Shown: positions 13,320 through 25,869 of the stretch, piece by piece
Layout: every line of letters starts with the position of its first letter
Numbering within the stretch: position 1 is the first letter of the stretch
DNA from: Plantago major
Taxonomy: Eukaryota > Streptophyta > Magnoliopsida > Lamiales > Plantaginaceae
NCBI GenBank assembly: GCA_026545765.1
Contig: CM048844.1
Location: 54,780,932-54,844,931, forward strand
Direction: 5' to 3'
DNA: 64,000 nucleotides
Program-made: the position numbers and the translations under genes
The notes under the pieces: model-generated
What the model saw: only the letters and a program-made list of their open reading frames with translations
What the model was told of the DNA's origin: nothing
Databases searched by the model: none

Positions 13320-16300
13320 TTGTAGCTCCATTAGTCCAAGACTATATCTTAAGGCTAAGAATCTACTTTCTTGTAGTGGCTTAGTGAAGATATCTCAAGT
13401 TGGTCTTCAAGCCAATCTTGAGTATCTCTATATCGCTTTTTTCAACATGGTCTCGATGAAGTGGTGTCTAACATCAATGTGCTTTGTTCTTGCATGAAAC
13501 TTAGGATTCTCGAGTTATAGCAATGGCACTTGTGTTGTCACGTAAAATGGGAGTTTTCTTCATCGAGTCCATAGTCTTGAGTTGTTGTTGTATCCACAAT
13601 ATATGAAGCACAACATCCAAAGAAGAATATATTCAAATTTCTATGGTAGATGTGGCAATTGAATTTTGTTTCTTGTCAACCATGATATTAATCTAGCACC
13701 AAGAAATCGACAAGTTCCCGAGGTGCTTTTTTCTATCAAGCAATGATCCAAAGATAGTCGGCATCCTAATAGCCAACCAAACTCAATGCACTCTTTTGGA
13801 TACCACAATCCAACTTCTACAAGACTTTTACATACCTTAATATTTTCACAAAGAATGTTGTAGTGTGACGGCATTCGATTTGTCTCAAATCTAGCACACA
13901 CTCCAACCGCATATTGAATATCGTGTCTACTTGCAAAGGAGGTATAGTAGAGACTCAATCAATTTCCTATACTTGTTCTCGCAACACTTTGTCGATTCAA
14001 GATAGGTCATTTTGTTCCAATGCTCATCGTATCTTAGCATTCTTTTTAGAAGGCTTTAGATTGAACTTATTGAGCATATCCTTTGCATACTTTGTTTGAC
14101 TAATGAATATTGCATCATTGAGTTGCTTGACTTGCAGCCCTAGGAAGTAATTCAATTCTCCCATCATGCTCATCTCAAATTTACATTTCATGAGTTCAGC
14201 AAAATCTTCACAAAGTTGCTTGTCTTTAGTTCGAAATATAATGTCATTAACATATATTTGAATTAAAAGTAGTTTCCCATCATGGTTCAATGTGAAGAGT
14301 GTTTTATCAACATCTCCTTTCTTGAAACCACTTTCCAGTAGGTATTTGGCCAATGTATCATACCATGCTCTTGGAGCTTGTTTCAGCCCATACAGAGCTT
14401 TCTGAAGCTTATAGACCATCCTACTTTCTGAGGAAACTTCAAAACCTGGTGGTTGCTCAACATAGACTTCCTCAGCCAGTTCACCATTTAGAAATGCACT
14501 CTTGACATCCATCTGATAAACAGAAGTCATTATGAGTCGCAAAGGCTAGAAAGAGTCTTATTGCATCCAATCTTGCTACCGGTGCATAAGATTCATCAAA
14601 ATCTAGTCCTTCAAATTGGTAAATCCTCGCAACCAACCTAGCTTTGTTTCCGTTATTTCACCAGACTCATTCATTTTGTTTCGAAACCCACTTGGTTCCT
14701 ATTACGTATATTCCGTAAGCAAATGGAACCGCTTCAGATTTTGTTTCTCTCAAATTGATCCAACTCTTCTTGCATTGCGTAGATCCAAGATTGATCTTTT
14801 AATGCTTCTTCTATAGTCTTCGTTCAATTTTGAGATGAAACATCCATAGAGACAACTTGCATTTTCAAATATTGCTCTTCTAGTTCTAACTCCTCGTCTG
14901 GGACCAATCACATCTTTTGAAGGATGATTTCTTATCCATTTCATAATGGATTTTGAACTAGTAGGATCAATATTAATTTGATTTGAATGTGAATCAATAT
15001 GATCTTGATGAGATACTTGCAAGATCCGGGATATCCGACACGGGTAATGTCATGGATATCGACACTTTTTCAAAGTTGTTAGAGATATCCGGATCTTGCA
15101 TTTCAAAGAATCTCATTCTCGATACCTTTTCATGATGAAGGTTCTCAAGAATCTGCTCCATTTATGGAATTCTCATAGAAAATTCTTCATCATGTCTTAG
15201 AGTCATCCTGTTGTTACTAAGCATAGGTTGCTTTTCATCGCCGACTCATCCTCTATTTGAATGATAAAATTGTTTCCTTCGAGGATCCTTTTCGTAATCT
15301 TTAATCATTAGTTCTTTGAACCTATCTCGAGATCATCATTCAAGAGTACTTTCTTGTTTCCTTCATAGAATACTACATGAATAGATTCTTCGATCTTTTA
15401 TGCTCTTTGTTATAGATTCTGTAGGCTTTGCTATTCAGAGAATAACCAAGAAATACTCCTTCATCTACCTTTGGTTGAAATGTTCTCAAGTATTCTTTTC
15501 CATTGTTAAGAACGAAACATCTGCAACCAAATACCCTTAGATGTTTGATACTAGGGGGCCTACCAATGAAAAGCTCGTACGGAGTTTTATCATGGTGTTT
15601 GTTAATCAGACATCTATTTTGAGTGTAGCATGCTGTGTTTACAGCTTCAACCAAATAGATTTCACTTATTTCAGTGTCAGCAAGCATTGTTCTTGCTGCT
15701 TCTTTCAGGGTCCTATTCTTTCTTTCAGCAACACCATTTTGTTGTGGTGTCCTTACAGAAGATAGTTGATGTTGTATACCTTTGCAAGTACAAAACTCTT
15801 TGATGTACTGGTTCACAAACTCAGTACCATGGTCTGTTTTGATTACAGATACCTTGTCATTTTTCATGACTTCGAGCTTATTCAGCAAGTTAGGTATCTC
15901 AACCCTTGCATCAGATTTTTGTTTGAGAAAGATAACCCAAGTGAATCTTGAGTAATCATCAACAACAACTGCATTCATACTTCTTTCCTGCATAACTAGT
16001 TACTGAGGATTCAAACAGATCCATATGTAACATTTGCTGTGGCCTTTCACTGGAATGTCTAGTTTTAGACTTGAAAGATGTTTTGGATTGTTTTCCCATT
16101 TGGCAAGCTGAGCATACACCTTCTTTTCTATATGCCATTTTGGGTAAACCAACCACCAACTCTTTCTTGGCTAGTTTATTCAGAGTTTTGAAATTCAAGT
16201 GACTCATTCTTTTATGCCATAGCCAATTTTCTTCCGTGTGGCCAGATTGACTCACCATGAGACATTCTTCGTTGTATGATGCCCAATCAAAGAACATAAA

Positions 16301-16640
16301 TATTTCCTTTACACCTTGCAACCAAGACTGTCTGCTTTGACTCATTGTCAATCACTTTACATAGTTTTGACTTGATCTTGATAGTGTACCTTTTGTCTAC
16401 TAGTTGACTCATGCTTAGGAGATTATATTTCAATCCCTTTACATGAAGTACTTCAGATTGTGAGGGCGCCAACTTCAAATTGCCAAAACCTATGGTTGAT
16501 TTTCATCTCCTCCAGCAAACCTGATAATTGGTCCATCACTGCAATTTTTGTAGTTAATCAGATTTGCTTTGTCTCCTGTCATGTGCTTCCCACATCCACT
16601 ACCAAAATGCCACTTTGAGTTAGTCTTTAGAGTGTTCTGC
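13320..16640 (-). pseudogene. pol of copia A, right (first) copy: PR-INT-RT-RH
   Basis: The protease motif is at about 16590-16615. It reads WHFGSGCGKHMTG, so the catalytic Asp of the DSG triplet is Gly. The GAG-pre-integrase zinc region (HKRMSHLNFKTLNKL, VCSACQMGK) is at about 16060-16230. The integrase keeps all three acidic residues in context: HMDLF (about 16025), TDHGTEF (about 15830) and GVAERKNR (about 15725). Reverse transcriptase at 13641-15022 carries YVND instead of YVDD (ORF 14024-14542). RNase H fragments lie at 13330-13700. Frames are interrupted many times, but some breaks may be sequence errors (see the CTG/CAG finding). This copy therefore has a plausible integrase but defective PR and RT residues. 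Confidence 0.85.
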
Positions 16641-17950
16641 ACAAAACAGAAATGTGAGATTAGTTCTCATACCAACAATGGAACTATCTCGATTAAAGAA
16701 TCTTCCAAGAGGAATCCATTTTTGAATGAATTTCCTAGGAACATTCTTTTGTCTAATAGGAACATAAGGAGGAATCTTAGTTAAATGATTAGTATCATTG
16801 TTGTTAAGAACTATTTTCTTCCTCGTGTTCCTAGGTGCTCCATTTGATGCTTTCAGACACGGCCGCTTTTCCGAGTCTGCTTTCAAAGAACTTAGTTTTC
16901 CTAGCCGATTTCTTCTATTCGCATTCAGATTTTCAAAGGCTTGATTTATCTTCCACTTCGATAATTGTGAGCAATTCTAACTTTAACCATCATTCTTGCT
17001 TGTTTGTATTCATGAGCAAGTTGTTTCCGATGAGTTTATAGCCAATACCATTCGAGCACCGATGTCGTTCGAGATCACTTCTCCAGCCTTTGTTAGTCTC
17101 GATGATCAATTTTCTTTCCAAAACGTGACATAAAAAAATTTGCTACCCGCAATTTTTCCTTTTGAAAGACATAGCACGTGGTGATTGCACTTCTCAAAGT
17201 TATGTTTCTTTTCGTAGACATTTCACATGCGCTTTTTCGACTTGTTTTTCCCACAAAGGCTTGGTCGAATCGCTTTTCCTTTCACAACAATCTTAGCTTT
17301 CAATCGATATTGTAGATTGTTTGGGAGTCACCTTGCCGAGCATCGATTTAATGCTAGTCCTTCATTACTCTTATTCAGAGTGGTGGAACTATCTCAGGTG
17401 TGTCCAAATTTAAGTCCTCTTTTCAAGGATCTCTTAAATAAGATTGCACTTCAAGAAGAGTGTCACTAGCTTTGCATAAGATTGAAAGGATAGTTCTTTC
17501 TTTGAGTTCTTTATTTTCGTAAAGAAGACCTTCACATTTCTTTTGAAGATTTGCCATTGCTTCTTTATGTGACTTTTCGTCTTAGATATCCGAGCCTTGA
17601 GAAATACATTTTCAAAGATCCTTTTCTCGATATCTTGATTAATTTAGAATTTTCCTTTGCAAGAGAATTCTTTCTTCTTCAAATTTTCGCTCTAGCTCGA
17701 ACGTTAGAAATTCTCTTTGTAAAGATCAATTTCTTTTCCGAGATTTTCCATTCTTTGATTCCTTCGTCATCACTTTCATAAGTATAACAGAAGTATGTGT
17801 TACCTCATCACCATTAGACAAGGTTCAATGTTGAGATATCTCGAAGATTTCTTCACCATTCCACACACTTCTTTCTTCTTTGACCAAAGTCAATTACTTC
17901 ATGAGAAACACCACATATTTCGAGAAGGCAAGTGGAATCATCTCAATCCT
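16640..17950 (-). pseudogene. gag-pol spacer region of copia A, coiled-coil-like, broken
   Basis: This stretch lies between the zinc knuckle and the protease. In Sirevirus-like polyproteins it encodes a charged Lys/Glu/Asn-rich spacer. Short reading pieces rich in Lys, Glu and Leu can be seen, but no continuous frame survives. The right end (about 17870-17950) and left end (about 16620-16650) match consecutive parts of copia B near 48950-49095, which shows that copia B has lost the roughly 1.2 kb in between. I see no named domain here. Confidence 0.55.
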
Positions 17951-18058
17951 CATCCTAATTGACTCAATATCTAGAGCATCCAATTGAGTTGAATATTTTT
18001 CCTTTCTTCAAAGGAGCATAGCTCTTTGACTTCTTTTGAAGATTCTTTATCTTTCTTG

Positions 18059-19093
18059 TCACCGCCTTACATTTGTTGAAGGCAGATAATCCTTCTTGAA
18101 ATGACCAGGTTTCTGACAATAGAAACATATATCATTTCCAATTTCTGCTTCCTCAGTACTTGATGCTTTTTGAGCCGGCTTGTTTAGGGAGCTTTGCATA
18201 TTTTTGTACTGGTGATAGTTTGAGCCTAGATGCTTTTTCAGCTTCTCTTTGGCTTTTCTTCTCTCAATTTCTCGACTGACATATTTTCCCATTTGCTTTA
18301 CAAAGAAGAGCATCTTCACACATCCTTCCCTTTCTTCTTTCGTAAGTTCTTTGAGCAACTAGAGCAACACTGCAACATCTCATTGTTTGTTCCTTTGAGT
18401 TGTCTCATAGTCAAAGGGCAAGGTGAGAGAAAAGTTCCACAGAGTGATATCCGCATTCCTCGTTAAAGTAGAAAAACTTTTGTGTTCCCGCTATGATTTA
18501 GACTTCTCACAATGGTTTTAATCTTTTCTGACTGGGTATATCTATTACTTTCACCAAGTGCAGCCATGTCACTCATGAGTGTTGTAAACCGGAAATCTAG
18601 TTCTTCAAGAGTCTCTGTGGGACCTTGTTTGAAATTTTGAAATTTTGAAATTTTAGCTTCAAAACTTCGAACTTCTTTTCCTTTGTTTTTCAAAGGCGAC
18701 AGCTTTTCTTCAATCAAGCCTGTGCCACTTTCGCTGCTTTTTGCTCCCCACGCTTATAATCAGTATGCTCGAGTAGAACGATGATGATATTACGAGCCCG
18801 CCCATCTAATCTATTTCTCTCGCATCTTCCGATGTCCGTAGTTCTCTGGGCTTTGTTCAGAATAACTCGACCGCGTGTCTCCCACCGTCGATGCATCCGT
18901 CTGTGAAGACCTATCACTTTGTTCTCTCGTTCTACCATTAGAAACCTCTATGACTTGCTTGAGTTGTTGAATGACTATCGGGCCATTCTTTAATACTTCA
19001 ATCATTTCGCCACCGATGGCTTCTAGTGGAGCATCATGTTGTTCTTCCATTTCATAATTCTCCGCTTGAGAATTGGGGGCCACTTAAAGACAT
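18059..19093 (-). pseudogene. gag of copia A (capsid/nucleocapsid), broken
   Basis: The nucleocapsid precursor of the retrotransposon would assemble virus-like particles in the cytoplasm. The start codon is at 19093, just inside the primer binding site; a shift to the frame of residues MAPNSQAENYE follows at once. The core copia-gag (UBN2-like) region is at 18463-18717, with TETLEELDFRFTTLMSDMAA and the downstream EKIKTIVRSL pattern. A zinc knuckle follows at about 18070-18130 (CFYCQKPGHFKKDY), where the fourth ligand, normally Cys, is Tyr. The coding sequence is split over several frames. This is the only gag in the window for this family: copia B has lost the equivalent segment. Confidence 0.8.
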
Positions 19094-19198
19094 CCCGCAA
19101 AGAAAGACACTAAACAAATGAATCAAGTGTAGGTGAAAAGTAGTTAATGGGCACTTATCTAGGATCTAGGTTCAGTGCAGAAGGCTTGGGAACCTCCT

Positions 19199-19210
19199 GC
19201 TCTGATACCA
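19199..19210 (-). other. Primer binding site of copia A
   Basis: On the minus strand these bases read TGGTATCAGAGC, two bases inside the LTR edge. This is the usual initiator-methionine tRNA primer site of plant copia elements. Confidence 0.9.
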
Positions 19211-19212
19211 CT

Positions 19213-20796
19213 TGTTGGTCCAGATAACGGCAAAGTATAAGACTAGAGGGGGTGAATAGTCTTTAAAACTTTTGTCGATAAGACGCTTCTCGACATCTCA
19301 GAAGATATCTGATACTTAATTTCAGAGAGCGGAAGACTTCTGAGATAAGTTCACGTGTTTAGCAAGATTAGTGTAAGTACTTTGCAATATAAGTAAAACA
19401 AGTAATAAACTGCAGAAAGTAAATAACACACGTCTTTTTATAGTGGTATCTGAAGGTGGCGTAATCCTTCAAATAATCCACTTCGGTCTTTCTCAGACCT
19501 AGAATACACTAAGATAAATGAGGTAACCTTACAGATATCTTTTCTTAGATTCCTAAAAGCACTATGTTCCCAACCAAGTGTTCCCCCTGAGTTATTTCCT
19601 GCCCACAGCCCAAGTACTTCAGACTGTAAACCTTTTTGAGCTATTCCTTAGCTTCCCAAGCCAACAACCTTGGAGTTATTCCTTAGTTTCTCAAACTAAG
19701 TACGTCCTGTACTCCACGCCGTATGTGGTGTTGGTTTTAGGTTTGTTTGTCAGGTGAGCTCCTTTAATAACTTGTTCAGTTATTCAGATAGCTCTATGAA
19801 TCAAGTATACTTAATACACTTTGCAATGTATGGTATCTTGTTCTCATCGACCTAAGTCTATGTTATGTTCAAGAGAATGAAACTTAGATATGAAATCTTA
19901 GTTCAACTCTTTCACATATAACAATGCTCGTTAAGGATCAGGACACTTAGAACTTTTGTGCTACTTAGAATCAAGAGCTTTGGTCGCAATGTAAAGCTTC
20001 AAGGTAAGTAGTTTGCTTGAGAGCGCAGGTGAGTATTCAATGTTCGAGGTCTAAGTTCTATGTGTATTCTCAAGCGCCTAAGTGTTGATATTTATAGATG
20101 AATTTGAGTGCCGCTTAAATAGTATCCGCTAGTTTAAATCAAATTCAAACTATTGATATCTCAATATAGTATCAGAGCAGTTTGTTGTCTTCTTCGGTTA
20201 CCGCTTTTGTTCAGACATTTCGTCTGGCATTTAATGCATCAGATTATATTTTGTCCTCAGAGTGCCAACGAACTATGCATGGTATCGTAGATCTTTATAC
20301 AATCGAGCTTCAAACTTTGCATGTTCTTTCCGTAGATCATCATAGCTCCAGATACCACTTGTTTAAACAAGTTGTTATAATATGTTTCTTTTCGTAAGCA
20401 TATTTTATGTCCAAGGTATCCGAGTGTAGATATCTGTAGCACTTTCCTCGCCTCGTAAACCTTTATTCTCGACATATCTTTTGCAACTCGTGTGTTTCAA
20501 AACACTTGTTTCTCCAAGATATCCGGACACGTATCCGAAAACCCTCGTTTTCAAGAATCTTGTGTGCGCCTTCAAATCTTCAACTCGTTGAACTTTTCCT
20601 CGGATGCCTTCTTCGTCTTCTTCGTAAAATAAAATTACATTTCGAGACCTAACATCCTATACCAGATTTGCTAGACTATCATACTTAGTGAGTTTCCTCT
20701 TTACGTTGTTCAAGTGAACTAAGAGTACTATTCACCTTCTCGAGCTAAGATAAGTCATTAGGTTGCTGATCAAAATCTAAACAGATATTCCTAACA
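19213..20796 (-). repeat. 5' LTR of copia A
   Basis: It is homologous over its whole length to the two LTRs at 47168-48810 and 59186-60818. It begins (minus strand) with TGTTAGG at 20796 and ends CCAACA at 19213. A TATA box (TATAAATA on the minus strand, 20089-20096) sits at the same place as in the other LTRs. The length is 1584 bases, against 1643 and 1633 in copia B. Confidence 0.92.
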
Positions 20797-21325
20797 CTGT
20801 GGTTATCATATTTTATTAGTAATGAAGGAGCTCATTCACATATATTATTTATGTTTAATTGTTCTAAAGGAACAGATCCAAACTACATCGTTGATTTTTT
20901 TTTCCTTTTCTTTGTGAAGCAATATATCTGAAACTTCACAATTTACACATCATGAAACAGTAGAGAGATATAAACACAATCTGAACTTCAAATCTATGAA
21001 TCAAAACAAATGACAGTAATTGAAAAGGATTAGCCATTTACCAAGTGGACCTATTTTGCTTGTTGCTTGATGATCGCATGTAAGCTATTGTTCGCATTCC
21101 ATGTTGTGCTTTGTTTACCTCCGTAAGAAAGTAATGCTAATTGAGAGTTATTGTTGTGAAGTAGAACCAAAGGTAATCAAACCTAGTATATTTCGCCATG
21201 GGCTTTTTACGCTTATTTGGTTGTTGGCCTACTATGTTCAATATTAACCAGAAAGCATGATAAACTAGACAGTGAAAAAGTGTCATTGCATTATCCATAT
21301 TCCAGATAATCTATTACAAAATAAG
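20797..21325. other. Gene-free flank between copia A and MuDR
   Basis: AT-rich sequence with a T-run near 20888-20896. I see no coding or terminal-repeat signal. It is probably the 3' flank of the MuDR transposase gene. Confidence 0.5.
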
Positions 21326-21479
21326 TTACTGAAGAAAATAATCCTGATATAAGTTTTTAACAGGAATAAGCATCAAAAGAAAGACTTCTAAAATACATAC
21401 CAAAATACATAGTGAAACATTTGTAAAATGACAGAATGTATTGTTGTTGCGAAGAAGTCTAATTGTGTTCATTGTTTTA

Positions 21480-24330
21480 GGGTTGATCTGCCAGAGCACA
21501 AGTGAACCACAAGTGTGTACCAGGTTTACCACACCTACCACATAAGAAGCGAGGCATTTTCATGCCTCGCCAATGAGGTGTACCGCTTGTGCTAGCCTTC
21601 CTGGGCTCTTCTAATTAATGGTGGGATTATAATCTGGTTGTTGATATATTCCAGCCTCTCAGTTGTCGGGATGGGGTTGATATTATGCTTGTAGACCTCT
21701 CTGTAGGTTGATGCATTAAACATCGGATCAATGACTGATCGAAAATCCATTTATGTACGTGTTATAACTGCAATTGCGTGGATGCATGGAAATCCTCTAA
21801 CTTGCCATTCATAGCAAGAACAGGTGTGCCTATGTAGATCAACCTGAAATTTATAAAAACAATGTTAAATAGACTTGCAATTCAGATATAAACATGCATC
21901 AAATAGTCACGAAAGTTAATTCAAATCTCGATCATACATAATTTCACAATCGAATCACAGAATTTGTAATTCATGCATAATCAAGTTCTTCAATGTCGAC
22001 CAAAATGCACACATAATAAATGCATCAAGTTGTAACATCAAATCGTGATCCATGTGAGAATTGATGTAGTTGGTAAGTGTGAAAGAACTTACAACACATG
22101 TTTTGGGTGACAAAACTTCAAAAATCCCATGTTGGCTTGTTTTGTTTGTTCCCCAAGCACCTGAAATGAATGCGTCTCCATTCCATTGATCTTCCATTGT
22201 TTTTGTCAGTGCCCCTGTCCATTTATCGCTGTCCTCCCTCCTTTCGTTAAACAATCTCAACAATTGCATCCTTATGCAATCCAACATGAAAGTAACCGAT
22301 AAGCAACGAGCTTCTAAGATCCAGGAATTAAAAGACTCCGCCGCGTTACTTGTTAATTCTCTATATCGGTTAACGTCAGGAGCAAATGCTAATGCCCACT
22401 TGTCTCATGGTAAGTCTTTGAGGAAATGCCTAGCATTCCTTCCTCCTTTCTGAATGAACCTTTCGATAGCTTTGTTAAACAACCTGATGTTGGGTGCGTG
22501 GGCAGCATCTTTCAACAACTTGCATAAGTGATTTTTCCAAACATCTGAGTAGATTCTCCCTTTGTACATGCCCTTCAGGTTCTTCATGAGGTGATACAAA
22601 CAATAAAAATGAAGAGGTTTCTCGTAGATGTCATTGAAAGCAAGAATGACACCACCTGCCCTATCAGATACATACATTATCTCCAGATTGTGCATAACCA
22701 TTTCCTTGACCTTTTGGAGGAACCATTTCCAGTTATCGGCATTTTCACCATTGACAAGTGCAGTTGCAACTGGGAATAATCATGTGAAGCATGATTGTCT
22801 GACATGATTAGCAAAGCATGCCTAGAATTGAGAATGCTTGTATTGCTTATGAGTGTGATTGAGTAATAGCATAGAACTGTATGAAACGAAGAATGGAAAA
22901 AACTAACCGTTATTGCCGTCCTTTGCAGTTGCTGATAGAAGTGTTCCCTTGAAACGGTTTTTCATAAATGTACCATCCACGAATAGAATTGGACGACATT
23001 GTTTAAAACCTTCGAGGCTTCAATTGAAAGCAAGAAAGAAACGGCTAAATCTATTGGTGTTTGGTTCTGTTTCTAATGATACAATACTACTAGGATTAGT
23101 ACGCAGCAGAGCTTCTTTATACCAACTCATTGAAGGAGTCTTCATATGAACCAAATAGAGCTCCCCTTGCCACTTCAAGCCCCCTCCACACATTATCATA
23201 CGAGATTGTTAATGCATAATCTCCTAGAAATGAAGCTCTCAATGTAGTTGCAGTGATGGCAGGTGTGGCACGTACAGCATTTGTTATCAAATCCCCAATT
23301 ACCCTATAGCCAATTCTTCTGGAGTCATCACACTGAGAGAAAGTTTGCACTTGTGAACTAAATTTGCATCTTTCAAAACAAACTTCTCAGTGGTTGAACA
23401 CAAAGCTCCTTTGACATACCAATCACAATTACCCTCTTCATGCCACTTCCATATCAATGTGACGTATTGTTTGTCATTCCTCTTATATACATACTTGAAT
23501 CCTCGCTTTGCAGCATACTTCACCAACGTTTCCCTGAATTCAAGCACACCTCCATCAAATCTTTGACCAACTGTAGAAATCATTGTGGTCCATCTATCGG
23601 TTTTGAAAGATGGCCTGTCATGAATTGGTGCGACATCGTAAATTGATTTATTAGTGGTTGCTCCAGGCCAAAACTCTCCAGTTCTTTCCCTCTTATTGTG
23701 TCGCTGATGAGCTGATTGAGGAAGTATTGGTTCCACGGTTAATTGGGGTTGCTGGACTACTATGGAATTAGGAAGTGTGTAGTTAGCCTGTGGTGCGGGA
23801 AATGTATATTTCCCTTTTTGTTTTGCTGCAGAATCGGGCATTGTGTCCATTGTTGCAGGATCGGGCATTGTGTCAATTGTTACGGCATTGAAAGGAGCTG
23901 TAATATCAATTGGTTCAATGTTCAAATCTATGTCATTGAAAAGAGACTTAGGCTTGACGAGGTGTTGCTGTTGGGGATTGTTAGGAGTTGAACCAACAGC
24001 TCGGAATACACGGTTTCCTATGGAGAATGACTGCTGCTGGGTGTAGTTTGGAGTCACTTGTGCTGGTGTGAATGGCTGGGAAGAGGAAGCCATGTTCAGT
24101 GTATTGCAAATGGGTTGGTTAGGTGTTCTAGGAGAGCCTAACAAAGAACTGGATAGGGCAGGTTCTGAGCATGATATATATACTATCTTATGCTCCAGCA
24201 TTTGACATACAAGTACCATGGTTGAGTAGTCTGCTTGTGAAAATAGAGAACATTTTTCATTCTTCCTAACCTCATAATGGAATGTCTTAGGCATTTGAGT
24301 ACCTAATAGCAATTTTTCTATAAATGCAAT
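21480..24330 (-). pseudogene. MuDR-type (Mutator) transposase, near complete, one in-frame stop
   Basis: This DDE transposase would cut and move Mutator elements in the nucleus. On the minus strand, in order: a PB1-like N-terminal stretch (about 24170-24330); a Gln/Pro-rich linker; the MuDR DNA-binding domain (about 23350-23700, KTDRWTTMISTVGQRFDGG to HKC); and the MULE catalytic domain. All three catalytic acids are visible: Asp in FVDGTF (22975-22977), Asp in YVSDR (22663-22665) and Glu in NAAESFNSW (22336-22338). A SWIM zinc finger follows (about 21758-21843, HTCSCYEW...FPCIHA), then a zinc knuckle (about 21495-21545). Introns are supported at 22770-22907 and 21844-22092 by GT-AG sites. 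A TGA at 22405-22407 interrupts the frame within the catalytic domain. The 5' exon is probably at 34773-34872, across a nested insertion. Confidence 0.85.
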
Positions 24331-24668
24331 ATGAGAATGTAGTTGAGTGAGTTATAAAAAATGCAAACATGAGACACAGTTAATGCATTGGGCTTGAGGC
24401 TTAGTACAAATGCATTTAGGAGACATATGGCATGTACGAGTGCTACTAAAATGTAAATCATACTTTGCAGCTGAAACAGGCAAAACTTCATTTAATTCGT
24501 CTCCCAATAATAACTGCATAATAATCTTCCTCGTGTTCAGACAAAATAAATGCAAATTAATAGAAATTCTTCACCATAACTTCATTCTGGAGACACAATG
24601 AATTAGTCTGAAAGTCACAAATATTCATTAAATTGGGCTCCAACTGCACGTTTACATACATAAATGCG

Positions 24669-24677
24669 TAAATTATA
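24669..24677. repeat. Left 9-bp target site duplication of the Mutator TIR element
   Basis: TAAATTATA, identical to 34491-34499. Confidence 0.88.
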
Positions 24678-25287
24678 GGGCAAATTTCTTATGGTACCCC
24701 TTAAATTCGATCTAATAACAAATTCAACCCTTCTATTCGAACAATAACAGTTACATCCAAAAATTGAATTGAACAATTTTCAATATTACAAATGGGTCCA
24801 AAAGTCAAACTCAATATTTATACTAATTGCATTAATGCTATTTACCAAAGTTGGTAATAATAACGAAAATGCCATTGAATATTTTGATTTTTGAGTTTCT
24901 TTAATTTTGTTTCCCTATTTTCTTTTCTTTTTCCTTTTCTTTTCTCCTCCTTTATTTGTTGACACAGGCTGTTGGATGTGTCTGTAATTAGCAATCACAA
25001 ATTCAGGGACTTATTTGTAATTGATTTAAATCAATTTCCAACTGGACTTATTTGTAATTTAGCTTAGATTTTGTTTAGTCAATTTAGGTAAATTTCAAGT
25101 AATTTCAGGTAATCAGTCAATTAATCTATTTCCTAATCATTTCTATGTATGCTGAAGAATGTACTAGGTCCCTTTATTGAATTCAAATAAATGCACCAGG
25201 TCCCTATATTGATTGAATGCATATCACGAATACAAATCAGAAACTATCAATGTATGAAAGTCCACTACAAGAAAACCAGGAAAAAAC

Positions 25288-25572
25288 GACGTTATGGGGC
25301 GACGGATTTTATCCGTCGCCCCATAACGACGGATCGGTAAACTGGACGACGGAATCTATCCGCCTGGGCCATGACGGATAATAGTTATCCGTCTTATTAG
25401 CGACGGATAACTTATCCGTCATAACATGGGCGACGGATAAATATTTATCCGTCGCCTAAGTTTGACTTTTTATTAAAAAAAAAAGAAATTATTTTTTTGA
25501 AAATCGGCGACGGATAGATTATCCGTCGCTTTATAGCGATGGATACCTATCCGCCGCCAAAATGGCGACGGA
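25288..25572. repeat. Left subterminal repeat region of CACTA
   Basis: Multiple direct and inverted copies of a GCGACGGATA / TATCCGTCGC core, many arranged as short hairpins (for example 25376-25396 and 25431-25455). In En/Spm elements such repeats bind the element's own regulator protein. Confidence 0.85.
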
Positions 25573-25869
25573 TCGACTCGATTTGACACGTGTCCGCTTA
25601 CCAGTAGTTTCCTAATTGATTTTGACAGAGGCAACGCCTCATTTCTTCATCTTCTTCCTTCTTCTTCCTCATTTTCTTCTTCTCCTCAATCCTGCTTTTC
25701 CGCCAATCATCCGTTATTCCGCCAATCTTGGTGCCTAATCAAGCTCGTGACAAGGAGTTCGTTCTTCGATCAATTTCATATTTCTACCGATTAATCAAGG
25801 TATTTTTGCTAAAACCCTAGTTTTTAAAAATTTGGGGATTTTGTTTATTTTGATTAATTTGAGCAATTA

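Larger units (their letters stand above)
2040..15565 (-). repeat. Internal 6.7-kb tandem duplication in copia A
   Basis: Two direct units, 8847-15565 and about 2040-8846, each run from the end of integrase through RT, RNase H and the first three quarters of the 3' ORF. At the junction (8840-8850) the integrase sequence coding for RPPNIKHL passes directly into sequence coding for the DDEDKT-like region of the 3' ORF. A short GTCTT similarity lies at the switch point. By eye the units are clearly diverged. Confidence 0.8.
1..20796 (-). mobile_element. Sirevirus-like Ty1/copia retrotransposon (copia A), left LTR outside window
   Basis: Read on the minus strand, this element runs from a 5' LTR at the right (19213-20796) through primer binding site, gag, protease, integrase, reverse transcriptase and RNase H to a long extra 3' ORF. 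The extreme left end (about 28-60) matches the polypurine-tract flank that precedes the 3' LTR of copia B, so the 3' LTR lies just outside the window. Gene order PR-INT-RT-RH and the INT/RT motifs place it in Ty1/copia near the Sireviruses. The internal region is about 19 kb, far longer than the 10.4 kb of copia B. The excess comes from gag, a gag-pol spacer and a 6.7 kb tandem duplication. ORFs are heavily broken. Bases 20797-20801 (CTGTG) would be the right target duplication; the left partner is not visible. Confidence 0.9.

Noticed and set aside
20182..20475. Frames within 19213-20796 on either strand
   Set aside because: The region is an LTR with clear homologues at 47168 and 59186; the frames are not conserved among the three copies.
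25288..25572. Regular spaced repeats that could suggest a CRISPR array
   Set aside because: The repeats are short, in both orientations and without uniform spacers; they are CACTA subterminal repeats in a plant genome.
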